This document shows, piece by piece, positions 1-10,778 of a stretch of 64,000 bases of DNA (position 1 is the stretch's first letter; every line of letters starts with the position of its first letter). The notes below the pieces were generated by a model. It saw nothing but the letters and a program-made list of their open reading frames with translations. It ran no database searches and was not told where the DNA came from. The position numbers and the translations under genes are program-made. This DNA is from Lecanosticta acicola. Lineage: Eukaryota > Ascomycota > Dothideomycetes > Mycosphaerellales > Mycosphaerellaceae. The DNA lies in contig CAVMBE010000023.1 in the NCBI GenBank assembly GCA_963674455.1, positions 186,001-250,000 of the forward strand. Direction: 5' to 3'.

Positions 1-2
1 GA

Positions 3-167
3 AGAGTCCTCCTCTCGCGCCGCCAAGACGCTGTGATCGGGCTCAGCATGCCTTCAGAAGAGAACTGGGCGTTCGCGGGCTTTGTCATGATGAAAGGGGT
101 AGCCAACGTGCTCCAAGAAGCTCATCCCGGGTTCCGGTTCCGATTTCAAGCGAAGCAGCAACCGTAG
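3..167 (+). CDS. C-terminal end of an unrecognised protein (gene starts before the window)
   Basis: The frame is open from the left edge to a TAG at 165-167 and gives about 54 residues, including MPSEENWAFAG, VLQEAHPG and FRFRFQAK. The composition looks coding: mixed charged and hydrophobic residues, no repeats. The internal ATG at 48 could be a start, but the open frame runs upstream of it, so this is more likely the last exon of a gene that begins outside the window. I see no family motif, so no function is given. Confidence 0.45.
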   Translation, partial: RVLLSRRQDAVIGLSMPSEENWAFAGFVMMKGVANVLQEAHPGFRFRFQAKQQP

Positions 168-742
168 CCGACTCAGACGAGCCATCAAACGCCAAGGTAA
201 TCAACTCACTAGGACGAACGAGTCTACGTCCCGGTACGAGCTATAATCACCTTTCCTAATCTACGTACGTGAGACTTTTTCTCTCGATCGGACAGCAAGA
301 AAAATACATGTACCCAGCTAAAGAGTCTTTTGTCTGATAGAGACATCGCGCTGCGCAGTAGCGCTATTTCGGAGCTGAGAACCTTTTAATTGTTAGACGT
401 GCGGGATAGCCATAGGCGTAGATCGAGGAAGCTGTTGGTGAGGGAAGGGGGAATGATAATCAAGGATACATGTGTGACTTCTTATCCTCTTGCTTTCTTT
501 CCCTCGCAATGCATCGACCAGGTCGAAACGACGAACGAAGGGTCGCACAACACTGTTGCTCGTACATGCGCATCTGATCGGCAATGAGCACCTGTAGCAG
601 TATCAAGACTTGTTGGTAAAATTAAATGCTAGCGCTCTTGTCGCAAATTCCGCTGAACGGAGAATCTTCTCCATCATCATACATGACTTCTCGCCTAGAG
701 CCAACCCCATCCTCTTGCCTCACACAAAAAGAGCATCATCCC
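168..742. other. Intergenic, no gene seen
   Basis: Only short frames that overlap on both strands occur here. It lies between the end of the left-edge gene and the stop codon of the minus-strand oxidase, so it is probably a shared 3' flank. I see no repeat or RNA gene. Confidence 0.5.
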
Positions 743-2606
743 TCACAGCACACCATCCGCCCGAATACCCTGCCCAGCAAACCCCTGGAACAAATTCCGC
801 GGATCCCATTTCCGCTTCACGGCCTGCAAATACGGCACATTAACCCCCCAATAAGCCCTCTGCGGCGCGGGGAGTTCCGGGTCCACGTAGCCCGGGTACG
901 CAGCGTCGTCTACACCCGGGACGAGCTGCTGCATGAGAGCGTGGAGGCCGTTTGCGAAGGACTTGATGGCGGGATTGACGGAGGAGGAGAGAGCGAGGAG
1001 GTCGACGAGGTAGATTTGCATGTAGTAGAGGGCGTCGCGGTGGACGTAGGCGGAGTGCGAGGCGGGGAAGTCGTTGGTGCGGCCGGCTTCGAGGTCCCAG
1101 ACTATGAACCTGTGACATGGAATCAGCATCGGTCGAAGAAGGAGGGGATGCGGTTATATACATACCAGGCCAGTGTGCCTTTATTAGTATTTTGGATGTA
1201 CTCAAACATGGCTTCCACCGCAGCGGGACTCATGAGCGTTCTCGGCGTGAATTTGAGATTCTTGGCGTAGAAATGTGTCGGTAAGAGGCCGAAGATGTCC
1301 TGTATAGCATATACCAGATCATGTGTTACGGTTGTTACGATCTTACTGACGATCTGTAGGGATGGGTTTCCGAAGGGGAGGATGGCTTGGAGATTGAGCT
1401 GGTCGAAACCGGAGACATCGCCAGAGTACACTCCTTGGAAGATGATCGTGTCTTGGAGCAATGTGAGGGTGCAGCTGAATTCTCTGGGGAGATCTGGTTG
1501 GGCGATGAAATTTTGGTATTGGATGAAGAAGGGTGCCAGGTCGGTGACGGTGCCGAAGGTTATGTTGAATTGGAAGTGGGTGACTGGTATTGAAGGGATT
1601 GTCGAGAGGGTGAATTCGGTTACTAGGCAGAAGGATGCGGCTGCTCCACGGATGGCGAAGAAGAGATCTGGATTCTCGTAGGGTGAAGCGGTGGCGACTT
1701 GGCCGGAGGCCGTTACGCATTGCGATGAGAGGAGCTGGTCGGCACAGGTTCCCAATTGGCGGGAGAGGGGCCCAAGACCGCCGATTGTGCAGTGCCCGCC
1801 GGTCCCGATGTCGCCGACCTTGAGGCTCTGTTAGCATAGTCTGCAACACTATCCCAATGATACCTACGACACCAAAGGCTGCCGTCCTGCCAATAGAGGC
1901 AAGGTGGTCCGTCAGGTCACCTTCGCCCGGCGGCATTAGTAGCAGTTCAAAAGCGTCGGGCGCAATGCTCACGTAATCTCAGTCCAGCACCGAAAGTCAC
2001 GCTTCCGTCCGCGTTCAGGCGGAACGAATTCAGGTTCTTGGTATCAATCACCAATGCTCCATCTCTTCCTCCGAGGCAGAAGTCCGCATAGCCGTGACCG
2101 CCGGTTCTGGGAGCGATGGCTACTCCAAACTGTAGTGCACATTGCACCACGGTAGCAGCTTGCTGCGCCGATGTTGGATAGGTGACGGCTGCGGGTTGGT
2201 AGCGGTAATCCAAGTTGTATGGATCTGAGAAGGTGTCAGCGGTGCGGATCCATATCAGGGCGGAATAGCTGCCGAACTTACGCACATCACTCAAGTCATA
2301 CGTCAAATCGCTGACGACAGGCAGGTTGACTGCGCCCAGTATATCTGGGAATCCGTACAAGCTTGCATCGTTACTCAGTGCTGCTTTTATACACCGCTGG
2401 AAGGGGCCGCCAGGTGTCAAAATGCCCAGTAGATCGTTTGTGAGGCCGAGCGTGTCGTCAACAACACCTCCGAGGGTATTTCCAACGTGGTCCAAGAGAG
2501 GATTGAGAGGTTGGGTCACGCCTCCCAGCCCTGCTGCACTGCCAATCCCGCCTACCACATCTCCGAGGGTTCCGACGGTACCTGTGAGGAGATTTCCGAG
2601 AGACAT
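743..2606 (-). CDS. FAD-linked oxidoreductase (FAD_binding_4 + BBE), berberine-bridge / oligosaccharide-oxidase type
   Basis: Likely flavoprotein oxidase of the 6-hydroxynicotine / oligosaccharide oxidase group. Exon 1 (2606-2282) and exon 2 (2224-1973) carry the FAD-binding half with APRTGGHGYADF, whose His in R-x-G-G-H is the usual FAD attachment site. A later exon (to 1166) has IGTGGHCTIGGLGPLSRQLG and ASGQV. The last exon (1109-743) carries the BBE domain: YPGYVDPELP, AYWGVN, KRKWDPRNLF. Introns 2281-2225 and 1165-1110 have GT/AG ends and restore the frame. The join between 1972 and about 1827 is unclear: GTGAGC donor and several AG acceptors do not give one clean frame, and about 20 residues that usually hold the Cys flavin ligand are missing. 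It may have a micro-exon or be damaged. The N-terminus is Gly/Leu-rich without an obvious signal peptide. Substrate cannot be read. Confidence 0.8.
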
Positions 2607-4899
2607 GGCCGTTCTGTTTCCAGCGCGTGTAAGACCGTCGAGGCACTGTGTTGCGGGTCGTCGGTAGGAAAGATGAGAGAAGCACTCGCGGCGTGATCTT
2701 GTCCGCCATGTGCCGCAGCCTCATCGGCGACGAGTGCGTTCCAGAACGCGATGCAATATCGAGTTTGATGAGGGCACACACGACCCATGATGTTGTCATT
2801 TCGGACGCGGACGCACGTTCTGGGGGAAACTGTAGCCAACTCCATTGTTGTAGGGATACCAGGCCAGCAGCAAAGCATTTTGGAAAGAACCCTGCGCTTC
2901 CTCCGGGATCAAAGGCGGAAGAGAGGACAGAAGAGTAGACCACTGTAATAGTGAAGCACAGCTTAATGGTCCACTGTGCATATTCTTTCCACCTACAAAG
3001 TTTGGCGTTTCGCAGACTCATTCCAAGGGTTGGGACAGGTGTCAGATCCGATGGCAGATTGCTCCGCGCCCTGGCACCCCGGATCCGGATAGAGTAGGAT
3101 AGTGGTGGTAGGCCGAGCTTAGCGCGGGATAGAAAAGCACCATCAGCTCTCACGAACGCCGCATGTGCACAGAGCGAGGACCAGGCACCACATCCGATGT
3201 GCATTTTACTTCTCCAGTGTGACCTCGTTCACGTTACTTCGTCCCATCATCCGATGTTCTATGCCCGCTTCGTCTGGCGAACCTTTTTGCCCGCCATCGC
3301 GCAGAAGCCCACTCGGAGACATCGAGGCGTGCGTCTACGTCTCTGTCATCATATAGTCTGGTGACGAGGGGTGGCTGAGCCGGAACAAGCCCGTAAGAGA
3401 AGGTGGTTTTGGATGGATGGGACGCGTGCGGAGAGAAGCAAAGGGACGAGGAAGAGTACCTACTGAAGATGGTCGTATTCGGATTCGCTTTCGTGATGGT
3501 CGGCCCGGTCCGGCCCGGCGCTGCGAGCCGAAGCGTTGTGATCCCCGCCTTGGCAGTCCTCCGTCCTCTTCCTCACCCGTCCTCCAACGACATCTCTCAC
3601 ATCTCTCACCAACATCCACCAGATCACGTCGTGTCGTCCATCGATCACATGTGACCCCTCTCCTCCTCTCTTCGAAGCCTTCATGGCCTGTTCACCGAAC
3701 GCACGCTTCGATACCAGAACTCCTGAACGCCAGAACTCCTGCAGCATACCGATCAGGTCGACGTCAGCGGAGCCTCGATGCCGTGAATGGCTACTTCGCC
3801 CGGAAAGCACACACAAGAGCAGTGCGTCAGTGGCGGTCTGCGGCGGGAAACGCTGTATAGCCTGTGCTTCCGCTGCATCTTCTCTGTTGAAGGCACATAC
3901 TCTCTCAGAGCCGGTGGTCTACTCGTCATGCCCGGGTCATGTTCCCTGGATCACGAATGCCGAGAAGCCATCTCAGATATAACTGTACTCCTTTCCCGGC
4001 CCCCGCAACTGATGTGGATCACTGTATCTCAGACATCGTGATGGAAAGCGTTCGAAGGTGACGACAAATCCAGATGCCGCCGACTCTGGCTTGCCCTAAC
4101 ACGAACTCATGCTCATTGTTGATTTCTACGATGGCAGTGAGTCGTTATGACATGGCAGCAAGCCGTCGTGATGATCAAGAAAGACCACGCCATATGACAT
4201 TGCCAATCTTGAGTTTTGTTCAGCGCACTATTGGATTACTGTCCGATTTCGTTATTTAGCTTCATTGGAAACGTGGGTCCTGGGTCGGTCTCCTGTCCGC
4301 AGGAGCTTGGCCCTGAAGCTCCACAAGCTTGTAGTCGAAAAGCTGCCCAGTGCCTGAACTAGCCTGGGACATCTTTCACAACTCTTGGCCGATGACTGTT
4401 GTTCGAAATCCACGGCTTTCTAGGCGCACCGACTCCTGCGACAACACTTCATTCCCGCCGCATTTTGATATTGCGAGGATGGGTAATGGGTACGGCTACC
4501 CGGAATCCGCGCCAGCAGTACCGCGCATACAGCCAGCTCATCCCCTTTACCGTACCTCTGCTGACATGATAGGGTTTGCGATGACAGGCTGCAGGTCCCC
4601 CCCGTCAGAACAGGCAATCCTGGTCTCGTCGGATGAACCGCAATAATCGAGCTTCACTGGACAGCATTATTCGCTACCTCAACCATGACCAACATCACCT
4701 ACCTACGCAACGGCGCGAGTTTGAATCTCCCAGTACCCGACTCCTGATCGATGCGTCTCATCAGACCTCCTGAGGTCTTGGGGCTCGTCGCATGTATGTA
4801 CTGAGTGCGATGGCACGAGTCTGTCTTTGCAGACGAACTCGACCAGCACACTGACCGGCAACTTCGCCTTCGTTGGGTTTTCAGCGCACTTCTCTCAAG
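2607..4899. other. Long gene-free stretch
   Basis: Many short frames overlap here on both strands, none with a recognisable motif or a convincing exon chain. It probably holds the 5' regions of the minus-strand oxidase on the left and the plus-strand rhodopsin-domain gene on the right. The frame 4350-4646 (98 codons) is the least unlikely coding piece, but nothing supports it beyond being open. Confidence 0.4.
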
Positions 4900-6403
4900 A
4901 TGGTATCTGGCTGGGCGTCACCAGAAGCTACACTTGGCGTTTGTTGGTCCTTCACTTCCATTGCGCTTATCAGCGTCGGCCTACGCCTTTACACAAGGAT
5001 CGCCATCATTCGACAGCCAGGATGGGATGATCTCGCAGTCACGATAGCCATGGCGTTTACTGTGGTGGACGCGGTGACGCAATGTTTCAAAATCCACTGG
5101 GGCCTCACGAGGAGCGTCAAAGAATTGACGGAGTACCAGTTCACACGGATGGAGAAGAGCCAATGGGTCGCGGCATGGAACTATTTCTTCGCCTTGGGCT
5201 TTGCGAAGCTGAGCATTGTACTTCAGTGTCTGCGCATAGTGAGTTCATGTGCGAGCATTCTGCTGGCGAAGAAGTCAACACTGACGGGTCGTACAGTTTG
5301 GACACATTCCAAGCTTCAAACGATGGGCCAGTATCTTATTCAGCGTGCTAGTTGTAAGTCCTTGAAAGATCCAATCCCTGAGAAACCTTCGATATATTGA
5401 ACGTCTGTCCTGTTGCAGGTTTTTACGCTCTGGTCAGGCTTCCAGTCAATGTTTGTCTGCTGGCCGGTGGCGAAGTACTGGGACAAAACAATTCCAGGCA
5501 AATGCCTTCCAAGACTCCAAATCTGGTATCCTCATCAAACAACTCCGGTGGAGAGAGAAGCGCTGATGACTTGGGCGATAGGTTCTTCAACTCCGCGTTC
5601 AACATCGTGACCGACTTTGCAACTGCTGTCCTTCCAATCCCAGTCATCAGAGGGTCAGTCTATCCAGCAAGCCATCTTCACATCTGTTGAATTTAACAGA
5701 TTCATTCTCCTCTAGCCTCCAAATGCCAAAACGAGAAAAACGGGCCCTCATGATCGTCCTCGCCCTCGGCGGTAGCGTCTGCATCGTGACCATCATCCGT
5801 CTCTACTCCCTCGTCGCCCTCGTCAACACGAAAGATCCCAGCCGCGACCTCACCCAAGGAGGAATCTACTCACTCGTCGAAGCGGCCTGCGCCATCTTCG
5901 TCTCCTGCCTCCCGACCCTCAAAGGCCTCCTGACCCGCTACTTCCCCGCCGTCTTCGCCTCCAAAGACGACTCCCGCGACCAAGTCCTCTCCACCCCGTC
6001 CATCGAACTCTCGGGCAGCGGGATCAAAAACCACACCACCGTCACCGTGCATTCCCAGGGAAGCATCGGACGGGATCGTGCTCCGGGATGGATTGCGAGG
6101 AAATTCGGGGGTCCGGCGGCGGCGGCGGCCGCCGCGGCGAGGATGGAAATGGACAATGAGAGTGGCGAGACGTGTTCTACCAATGTGGAACATAAGGGCA
6201 TTCAGACGGATGGATATCATCATCATCATCATCATCATCATCACCATCACCTTCATGGGAATGGAAAGGATATCGAAGTCGTCACTACCGTTGAGCAGGT
6301 TGAACGGCGACGCGGGGAGGGGGAGCAGAGGAAAGGGAATGGGACTGGGAATGGGAATAGTGAGGAACATTTGGTTCCTCCGAGGCCTTATGAAAGGCCC
6401 TGA
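4900..6403 (+). CDS. Fungal rhodopsin-domain (PTH11-like) integral membrane protein
   Basis: Five exons join in frame: 4900-5238, 5297-5353, 5419-5525, 5582-5653, 5716-6403, all with GT/AG introns of 56-65 nt. The protein has successive hydrophobic segments with the marks of the fungal rhodopsin-domain family: a first helix followed by GLRLYTR, the GWDDLAV motif, a loop RSVKELTEYQF, FGHIPSFKRW, CWPVAKYWD then KCLPRLQIW, FNSAFNIVTDF followed by a helix, and LQMPKREKRAL before a helix. The start at 4900 (MVSGWAS) was chosen because it sits just before the first helix. The cytoplasmic tail is odd: an Ala run (about 6116-6140) and 11 consecutive His residues at 6218-6250, then a Glu/Arg/Gly-rich end. 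Family members are seven-helix plasma-membrane proteins; some act as host or surface sensors. Ligand unknown. Confidence 0.85.
6218..6250 (+). repeat. CAT/CAC trinucleotide run coding poly-His
   Basis: Eight CAT codons followed by CAC CAT CAC encode 11 histidines in the C-terminal tail of the rhodopsin-domain protein. The near-pure codon run suggests recent slippage. Confidence 0.95.
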
Positions 6404-7130
6404 TTGGACTGAGTTGCAAGGGGTATGGTATGGCAGCGTGAGGAAATGGCGGCGATCCGGATAACACCTTGTTGTTGACCCAGCGATGAAACTTCACATG
6501 GGATGGCTTGTATTTGTACGACCGGAGCGAAGCGAAGGAGCTTATTCTGAAACGCAGAAGGGAATTCTTGTTGTTTACTGAAGAATTTGTGCTTTGTAGA
6601 TATGTGCTTAGCGTTCAATGCGTGTCCGTTTGCTTCTTTCTGATTGCGATATCTTGATGCTTGCAAACAGATGGTTCTCAATGTTGATTTCCATGCCAAC
6701 GTCGGAGGGCTGGGTGGAGTGTTCAGTGCGTCTAGATCTTAACTCCTTTCTGTTGATGGGTTTCGATATTTGAGGCTCAGTTGGCCTTGAGCAACGTCTC
6801 TCATGGACACAATGCCATATTCATCGGCGTGTTTGAAGTCCCGAAGTTGACCCGGGGCGCTAAACGCTAGCGCTGAACCTTCTTGCAGCAGTGTAGTCCC
6901 CTCGGGGAACTTCATCCAGCTCCCGGAATTTCTTCCCAGAACTTCAGCTTTCCTATCCGTCGCTTACACAAGATCATGTTGCCTCACCTATTGGCCAGTG
7001 GTCGGATCGCTTGGCGCAAGTCCCGCGGCTTCTCCAAAACAATACTTCCGCCAAGCTATTAAACGCCGCGTTACGAGAATGACTTCCATTGTCTCGAATG
7101 GGACAGCGTCCTCCTTCTGCAGGGTAACAG
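6404..7130. other. Intergenic, possible first exon of the next plus-strand piece
   Basis: Mostly non-coding. The segment about 7067-7122 reads RYENDFHCLEWDSVLLLQ on the plus strand and could be an upstream exon of the open piece at 7131-7346, but I could not fix the splice sites. Confidence 0.35.
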
Positions 7131-7346
7131 CTATCAGCGACCTCGAGATATCGAGGCTCAGGCCCTTGGCGGTACGAGCAAGATGTGGAAGATGTTGCGA
7201 GACTGCTAAGGGAGGCCTGGAAATACGCTCCAGATGAGTCCCACCAGGAAATGGTACTGTCGTGGGACTATTTAGGCGAGAGAGAATTCGAGATAGGCAA
7301 GAATGGATATAATAAGGAGAGCGCCAGTGGTTCGCAGGGATTTTGA
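7131..7346 (+). CDS. Terminal exon of an unrecognised protein (tentative)
   Basis: After a possible acceptor (AACAG at 7126-7130) the plus strand is open to TGA at 7344-7346. The translation looks coding: YEQDVEDVARLLREAWKYAP, SHQEMVLSWDYLGEREFEIG, ending SASGSQGF. Amphipathic acidic helices are likely. No start codon lies in this piece, so an upstream exon must exist if the gene is real. No family recognised. Confidence 0.35.
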   Translation, partial: LSATSRYRGSGPWRYEQDVEDVARLLREAWKYAPDESHQEMVLSWDYLGEREFEIGKNGYNKESASGSQGF

Positions 7347-7470
7347 CTAGACTAGGACGAGACAACGTTAAGTGCTCTTAGAGGATATCGTGTTGATGCA
7401 TCCTCAATAGAGAGCCTGGCGTTCTTTACCCAATCTTCCCTACATCCTCCCAAGTCCTATCTCCCCTAGC

Positions 7471-7744
7471 TTAATAACTATGAACCGGGCATTGAGGTGC
7501 CTTGGACCCTGCAGGGAAATTATTGTTGCAGTGGGCGCTTCCACAACTATTCTCGCATTTTGGAAGGCCCTTGCATCCAACGACACAACCGCAGTAGCTC
7601 GAATCACAGCCATAATCTAGATAGAAGAGGTAAGTATTAGCGAGATAGACGCTACCGCAATTCTCTAGAATCGAAGAAGAGCTCACCGGCGGCTGCGAAG
7701 CTGATCAACCCGATAAGAGCCGTTATGTAACTGGTAAGGCGCAT
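7471..7744 (-). CDS. Small secreted cysteine-rich protein (candidate effector)
   Basis: Two exons, 7744-7687 and 7616-7471, flank an intron that starts GTGAGC and ends CTAG, giving a protein of 67 residues. The first exon is a textbook signal peptide (MRLTSYITALIGLISFAAA). The mature part of about 48 residues holds eight cysteines in the order C, C-x-C, C, C, C, C, C (DYGCDSSYCGCVVGCKG, LPKCENSCGSAHCN, PQCPVHSY), consistent with four disulfide bonds. The start was chosen because the signal peptide begins at the only ATG in frame. Size, secretion signal and Cys content are those of apoplastic effectors or antimicrobial-type peptides of plant-associated fungi; which of these is not visible. No named family recognised. 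Confidence 0.7.
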
Positions 7745-7912
7745 GGTTGTCGCTATGTTCCGGCGATAAGATCTAGGTCTGAGGAGTTGTAGATAGAAAT
7801 TGATAGCCGGAGGTTGATCCGGAGACAGATGTCAAAAAAAAACGCTACCGCGAACCTTCGACTATTTATCCCGTAGTAAACTAAACGCTAGGCCGCAGCC
7901 TTGACGGGTGCC

Positions 7913-8010
7913 AAGTTGGACTCAAGACGTGGGAGGCTAGACTTAAGACGTAGGAAGTTGGACTCGAGATGTGCGAAGTTGGACTTGAAACGTGCGAAAC
8001 CGGACTTGAG
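7913..8010. repeat. 21-bp imperfect tandem repeat (4 full copies plus a partial)
   Basis: Units start at 7913, 7934, 7955 and 7976, with a partial copy at 7997. Core: AAGTTGGACTCAAGACGTGG with a few substitutions per copy. It lies just downstream of the minus-strand BTB-like gene, in non-coding DNA. A 21-bp period keeps a reading frame, so it could be a remnant of coding repeats. Confidence 0.85.
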
Positions 8011-8095
8011 AGTTTAAGCCCGCCGCTTTGGCCTCAATCCCTGCTGCGGGCCATCTTGCTCGTCCATCCTCATTCGGGCCCATGAAAGTAACATA

Positions 8096-9164
8096 CTACT
8101 CCATTGCTTGCGCGGATATGTGCTGTGTGAATCCAGCGTAGATACTACGGGCAAAGAGCTCCGTCTGATGCTTCTTCTTGGTGGTTCTAGGGCGACAGCA
8201 ACTGATGGCATTGATAAAGCTGGTGAGGATCGTCTTCTTCTCACATTCGTGACCTTCGACGTTTGGCACCTCTGCCAGTGCGAGGTTGCGTAATCGACGC
8301 TTGACTTCTTCTACTGTCTCGTTTCCCCAGGTGTCCATCTTGTCGATTTGAGTTTTGGCCTCCTCTTCGCTGATGTCCGCGATCACCGCATACTCTTGAA
8401 CCGGGTCAAAGCCCCCCCTGCATCTATGCTGCCAGCGCCGAAGAGCGGTGAGATACAGTCGATTGCATTTCAATGTTCTACCAAGCTCGAGATAGGATCT
8501 AGAATGCTTGGGATGGGATCCAAGTCCAATCAGAACCCACACGAGTGGCTTGGCCGTGAAGATCTGCGTAAGCTTTGAAGCGATGCGATCTTCACAGCCG
8601 TAACATCTTGCGAGCGAGAGAACGTCAGCCATACAGTACGCCACACAGACAAGCCGCGACACCATGATCGGATCGTCGTACAGTAGTGCGAAGGGCAGGC
8701 GAAACTGATCGCTTTCGAGGTCAAGATACCGGTAACGAGTAGGGTACCCGTCGAGGTTCATCTCCACTCCAAATTGGACGCCGATGGTGCTCCAGTCGCT
8801 GTATACGCCACTGTCCCTCGATTTCGGACGGTCTGTACGTGGCCAGTGGTGTGTATATGACTGTCCAAAGACCACCTATTACTGAGTTGATACATACATC
8901 CGGCTCCAGAAAGAATGTGCAATCTTTCTCCACCATTTCGTACTCGAATATGTTCTTCTTCTGCCCCGTCTTTGGATCCAAAATAACGCGCGGGCGAGCC
9001 GAGCCCCCGTGCAAGCCTCGCTTGTAGAGCGGCGACACAGTAACGAGAAGATCGCTTTACAGTACCATCGACTTGCGTGGGTCAGAGGAGAGGTGGATGA
9101 CGACGTCGCCGTCCTCGAAGCGTGAATGTGGCAGATCGCGCTCCGTCGTCTCGAGCATGAACAT
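8096..9164 (-). pseudogene. BTB/POZ-like domain protein with an in-frame stop
   Basis: From ATG at 9164 the minus strand reads MFMLETTERDLPHSRFEDGD then VVIHLSSDPRKSMVL, resembling the start of fungal BTB domains (DGDVV followed by a short strand). It then meets TAA at 9059-9057, after which the same frame continues SDLLVTVSPLYKRGLHGG, as expected for the next BTB helices (a switch to VSP then xLYKRG). A likely intron (donor near 8879, acceptor CAG near 8832) leads into a second exon with YRYLDLESDQFRLPFALLYD, MVSRLVCVAYCMADVLSLA and a long C-terminal half, ending at 8096. The stop could be a CAA/CAG to TAA change, a sequencing error, or show that translation begins downstream. Fungal BTB proteins commonly act in protein-protein contacts or as Cul3 adaptors; no MATH, kelch or zinc-finger partner domain is seen. 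Confidence 0.55.
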
Positions 9165-9353
9165 CGCTACGGTGCTGTCGGGTGGTAATGGTGTGTTGCA
9201 ATAGAGCAATGAGAAGTAGCGAGAAGGGTCGTGATGTTGAATAGATGTTGCAGATTAGCGCGCTGTCGGCTCATTCTCGGCAGATGATAGTTCACTGAGC
9301 AGAAGCGTTCGAATAGCTTGAGCATCGTCGAAACCACAACAAAGGAGAGAACC
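9165..9353. promoter_or_regulatory. Divergent promoter between BTB-like gene and RING gene
   Basis: The two start codons (9164 minus, 9354 plus) are about 190 bp apart and face away from each other, so this interval must hold both 5' regions. I see no clear TATA box. The shared spacer suggests possible co-expression, which is inference. Confidence 0.5.
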
Positions 9354-10778
9354 ATGACCTCCCCGATGGCTGAACACGCGCCGGATCTTGAAGACGTGTT
9401 CGGGCCTCACCACAAGATTGTGATTACCTATCCTTCTTCACGACCTATGGAAACGGCCGAAATCAACGATTACCATAAGCCACACTTTTTCGAGCCAAAG
9501 GACATCGCCACGAGGCACAATCCAACCGAGCTCACAGACTACACCACTCTGACCCGTTATCGCCCGCACCTCTCCACCAGATTGGGCGCTCTCTACTCGC
9601 TCCACAAAGCAGCTGCAGACTCGCCCATACCCGACGAAAGTGAGCTTGAACATGAGCCACTTCTAGATCGCATCAACAGACTGTCATCCGTTCCCGGATG
9701 GACGAGCCTTCATGTCCTTACATACCTCACTCCTGAAGGCCGATCGAAGATGGCAGTGTACCGTCAGACCACCGTTGGAGACAATACGTTCACGCAACTG
9801 TACGCAGGAAGCTTCGCATTGGAAGACGCGGAGTGGCCGCAGCGCAGCAATCTGTACGACCTGATCTTCAGACGCTACGATCGAGCAGAGATTGCATTCC
9901 AATTGCAATTGCAACGAGAAGGATGGGAAAATTTTGATCCTGCCAGAGGAAAATGGAAGCCACTTCCTAGCCATCCAAGGTTTCATGTTGTGCTGTCCAG
10001 TCTCCCATCTGCTTCGACTGAAACTGGCGACTGTTGCCCTATCTGCAGCGGCGAATATGGCGAGGGCGAGCAAGCTCCAGTGGCACTGCCTTGTCATCAT
10101 AGACATCTTGCTTGTCTTGGATGCCTCGATCAGTGGTGCCGCAACGGAGGTGATCCCAAGTGCCCACATTGCCGCACGCCAATTTTTGATCTGGAGCAAC
10201 GAATCAATCTCCGCCTTGGTCAAGACTCGCATGGAAACTTCGTCCCTGACAGGACTCTTGCCGCCTCGGAGAACTTCGATCGTTCTTGTGCAGATCTTGA
10301 TCAGTTTATGGCGCCGAATCAAGGTTCTCGCCCCTTGAAAGTCAATGTCTCCCACATGACAGCCATCCTCAACTACTTCCTGGGCAAAGAAAAGGAGATA
10401 CCACAGGAATGCGTACCCAAACGATTCAATCCTGTCTACTCTCCAGAAACGAAGCTCTTGGCGGAGGTGCTCCATTCTCTGAGCGACAAGATAGATGGCG
10501 AGACGACCGACACCAAGATGTTCATCGACCTCTTTGCACGCGCCATGATACGCCGGACTCAACATGAGTACTATGCGTCCGGAACGCAGCCACGGGAAGA
10601 TCAGCCCATTAATCCAGCGACGATACTTACGTTGCGGTCTGATTCAATGTATTTCACAGAGAAACTCATCACGAGAATCGTTTCCTTCGCCGCGATGCGG
10701 CAGCATGAAGGAGGCGAGGAGTTTCTGCATATGCATAAGGGAAAGATGTACTACAATCCGATGCTGAGTCCAGATTAG
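9354..10778 (+). CDS. RING-type zinc finger protein (putative E3 ubiquitin ligase)
   Basis: Intron-less gene of 474 residues; the ATG at 9354 (ACCATGACC) has a good fungal initiation context. A RING finger lies at about residues 227-278: CPIC, then an acidic loop, LPCHHRHLACLGCLDQW, and CPHC followed by RTPIFD. These Cys/His residues form the two zinc sites of the cross-brace, with slightly wider spacing than usual in the middle. RING domains bring E2 ubiquitin-conjugating enzymes to substrates. The rest of the protein (N-terminal 220 and C-terminal 190 residues) has no motif I recognise and no membrane segment, so it is probably soluble. Its divergent neighbour is a BTB-like gene, another family often linked to ubiquitin ligases. 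Confidence 0.8.
   Translation: MTSPMAEHAPDLEDVFGPHHKIVITYPSSRPMETAEINDYHKPHFFEPKDIATRHNPTELTDYTTLTRYRPHLSTRLGALYSLHKAAADSPIPDESELEHEPLLDRINRLSSVPGWTSLHVLTYLTPEGRSKMAVYRQTTVGDNTFTQLYAGSFALEDAEWPQRSNLYDLIFRRYDRAEIAFQLQLQREGWENFDPARGKWKPLPSHPRFHVVLSSLPSASTETGDCCPICSGEYGEGEQAPVALPCHHRHLACLGCLDQWCRNGGDPKCPHCRTPIFDLEQRINLRLGQDSHGNFVPDRTLAASENFDRSCADLDQFMAPNQGSRPLKVNVSHMTAILNYFLGKEKEIPQECVPKRFNPVYSPETKLLAEVLHSLSDKIDGETTDTKMFIDLFARAMIRRTQHEYYASGTQPREDQPINPATILTLRSDSMYFTEKLITRIVSFAAMRQHEGGEEFLHMHKGKMYYNPMLSPD

Noticed and set aside
3417..3860. 147-codon plus-strand frame with overlapping frames on both strands
   Set aside because: Arg/Pro-rich, no recognisable block, and equally long frames exist in all phases.
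9684..10565. 293-codon minus-strand frame opposite the RING gene
   Set aside because: It is the antisense shadow of a well-supported gene with zinc-ligand residues; no motif of its own.
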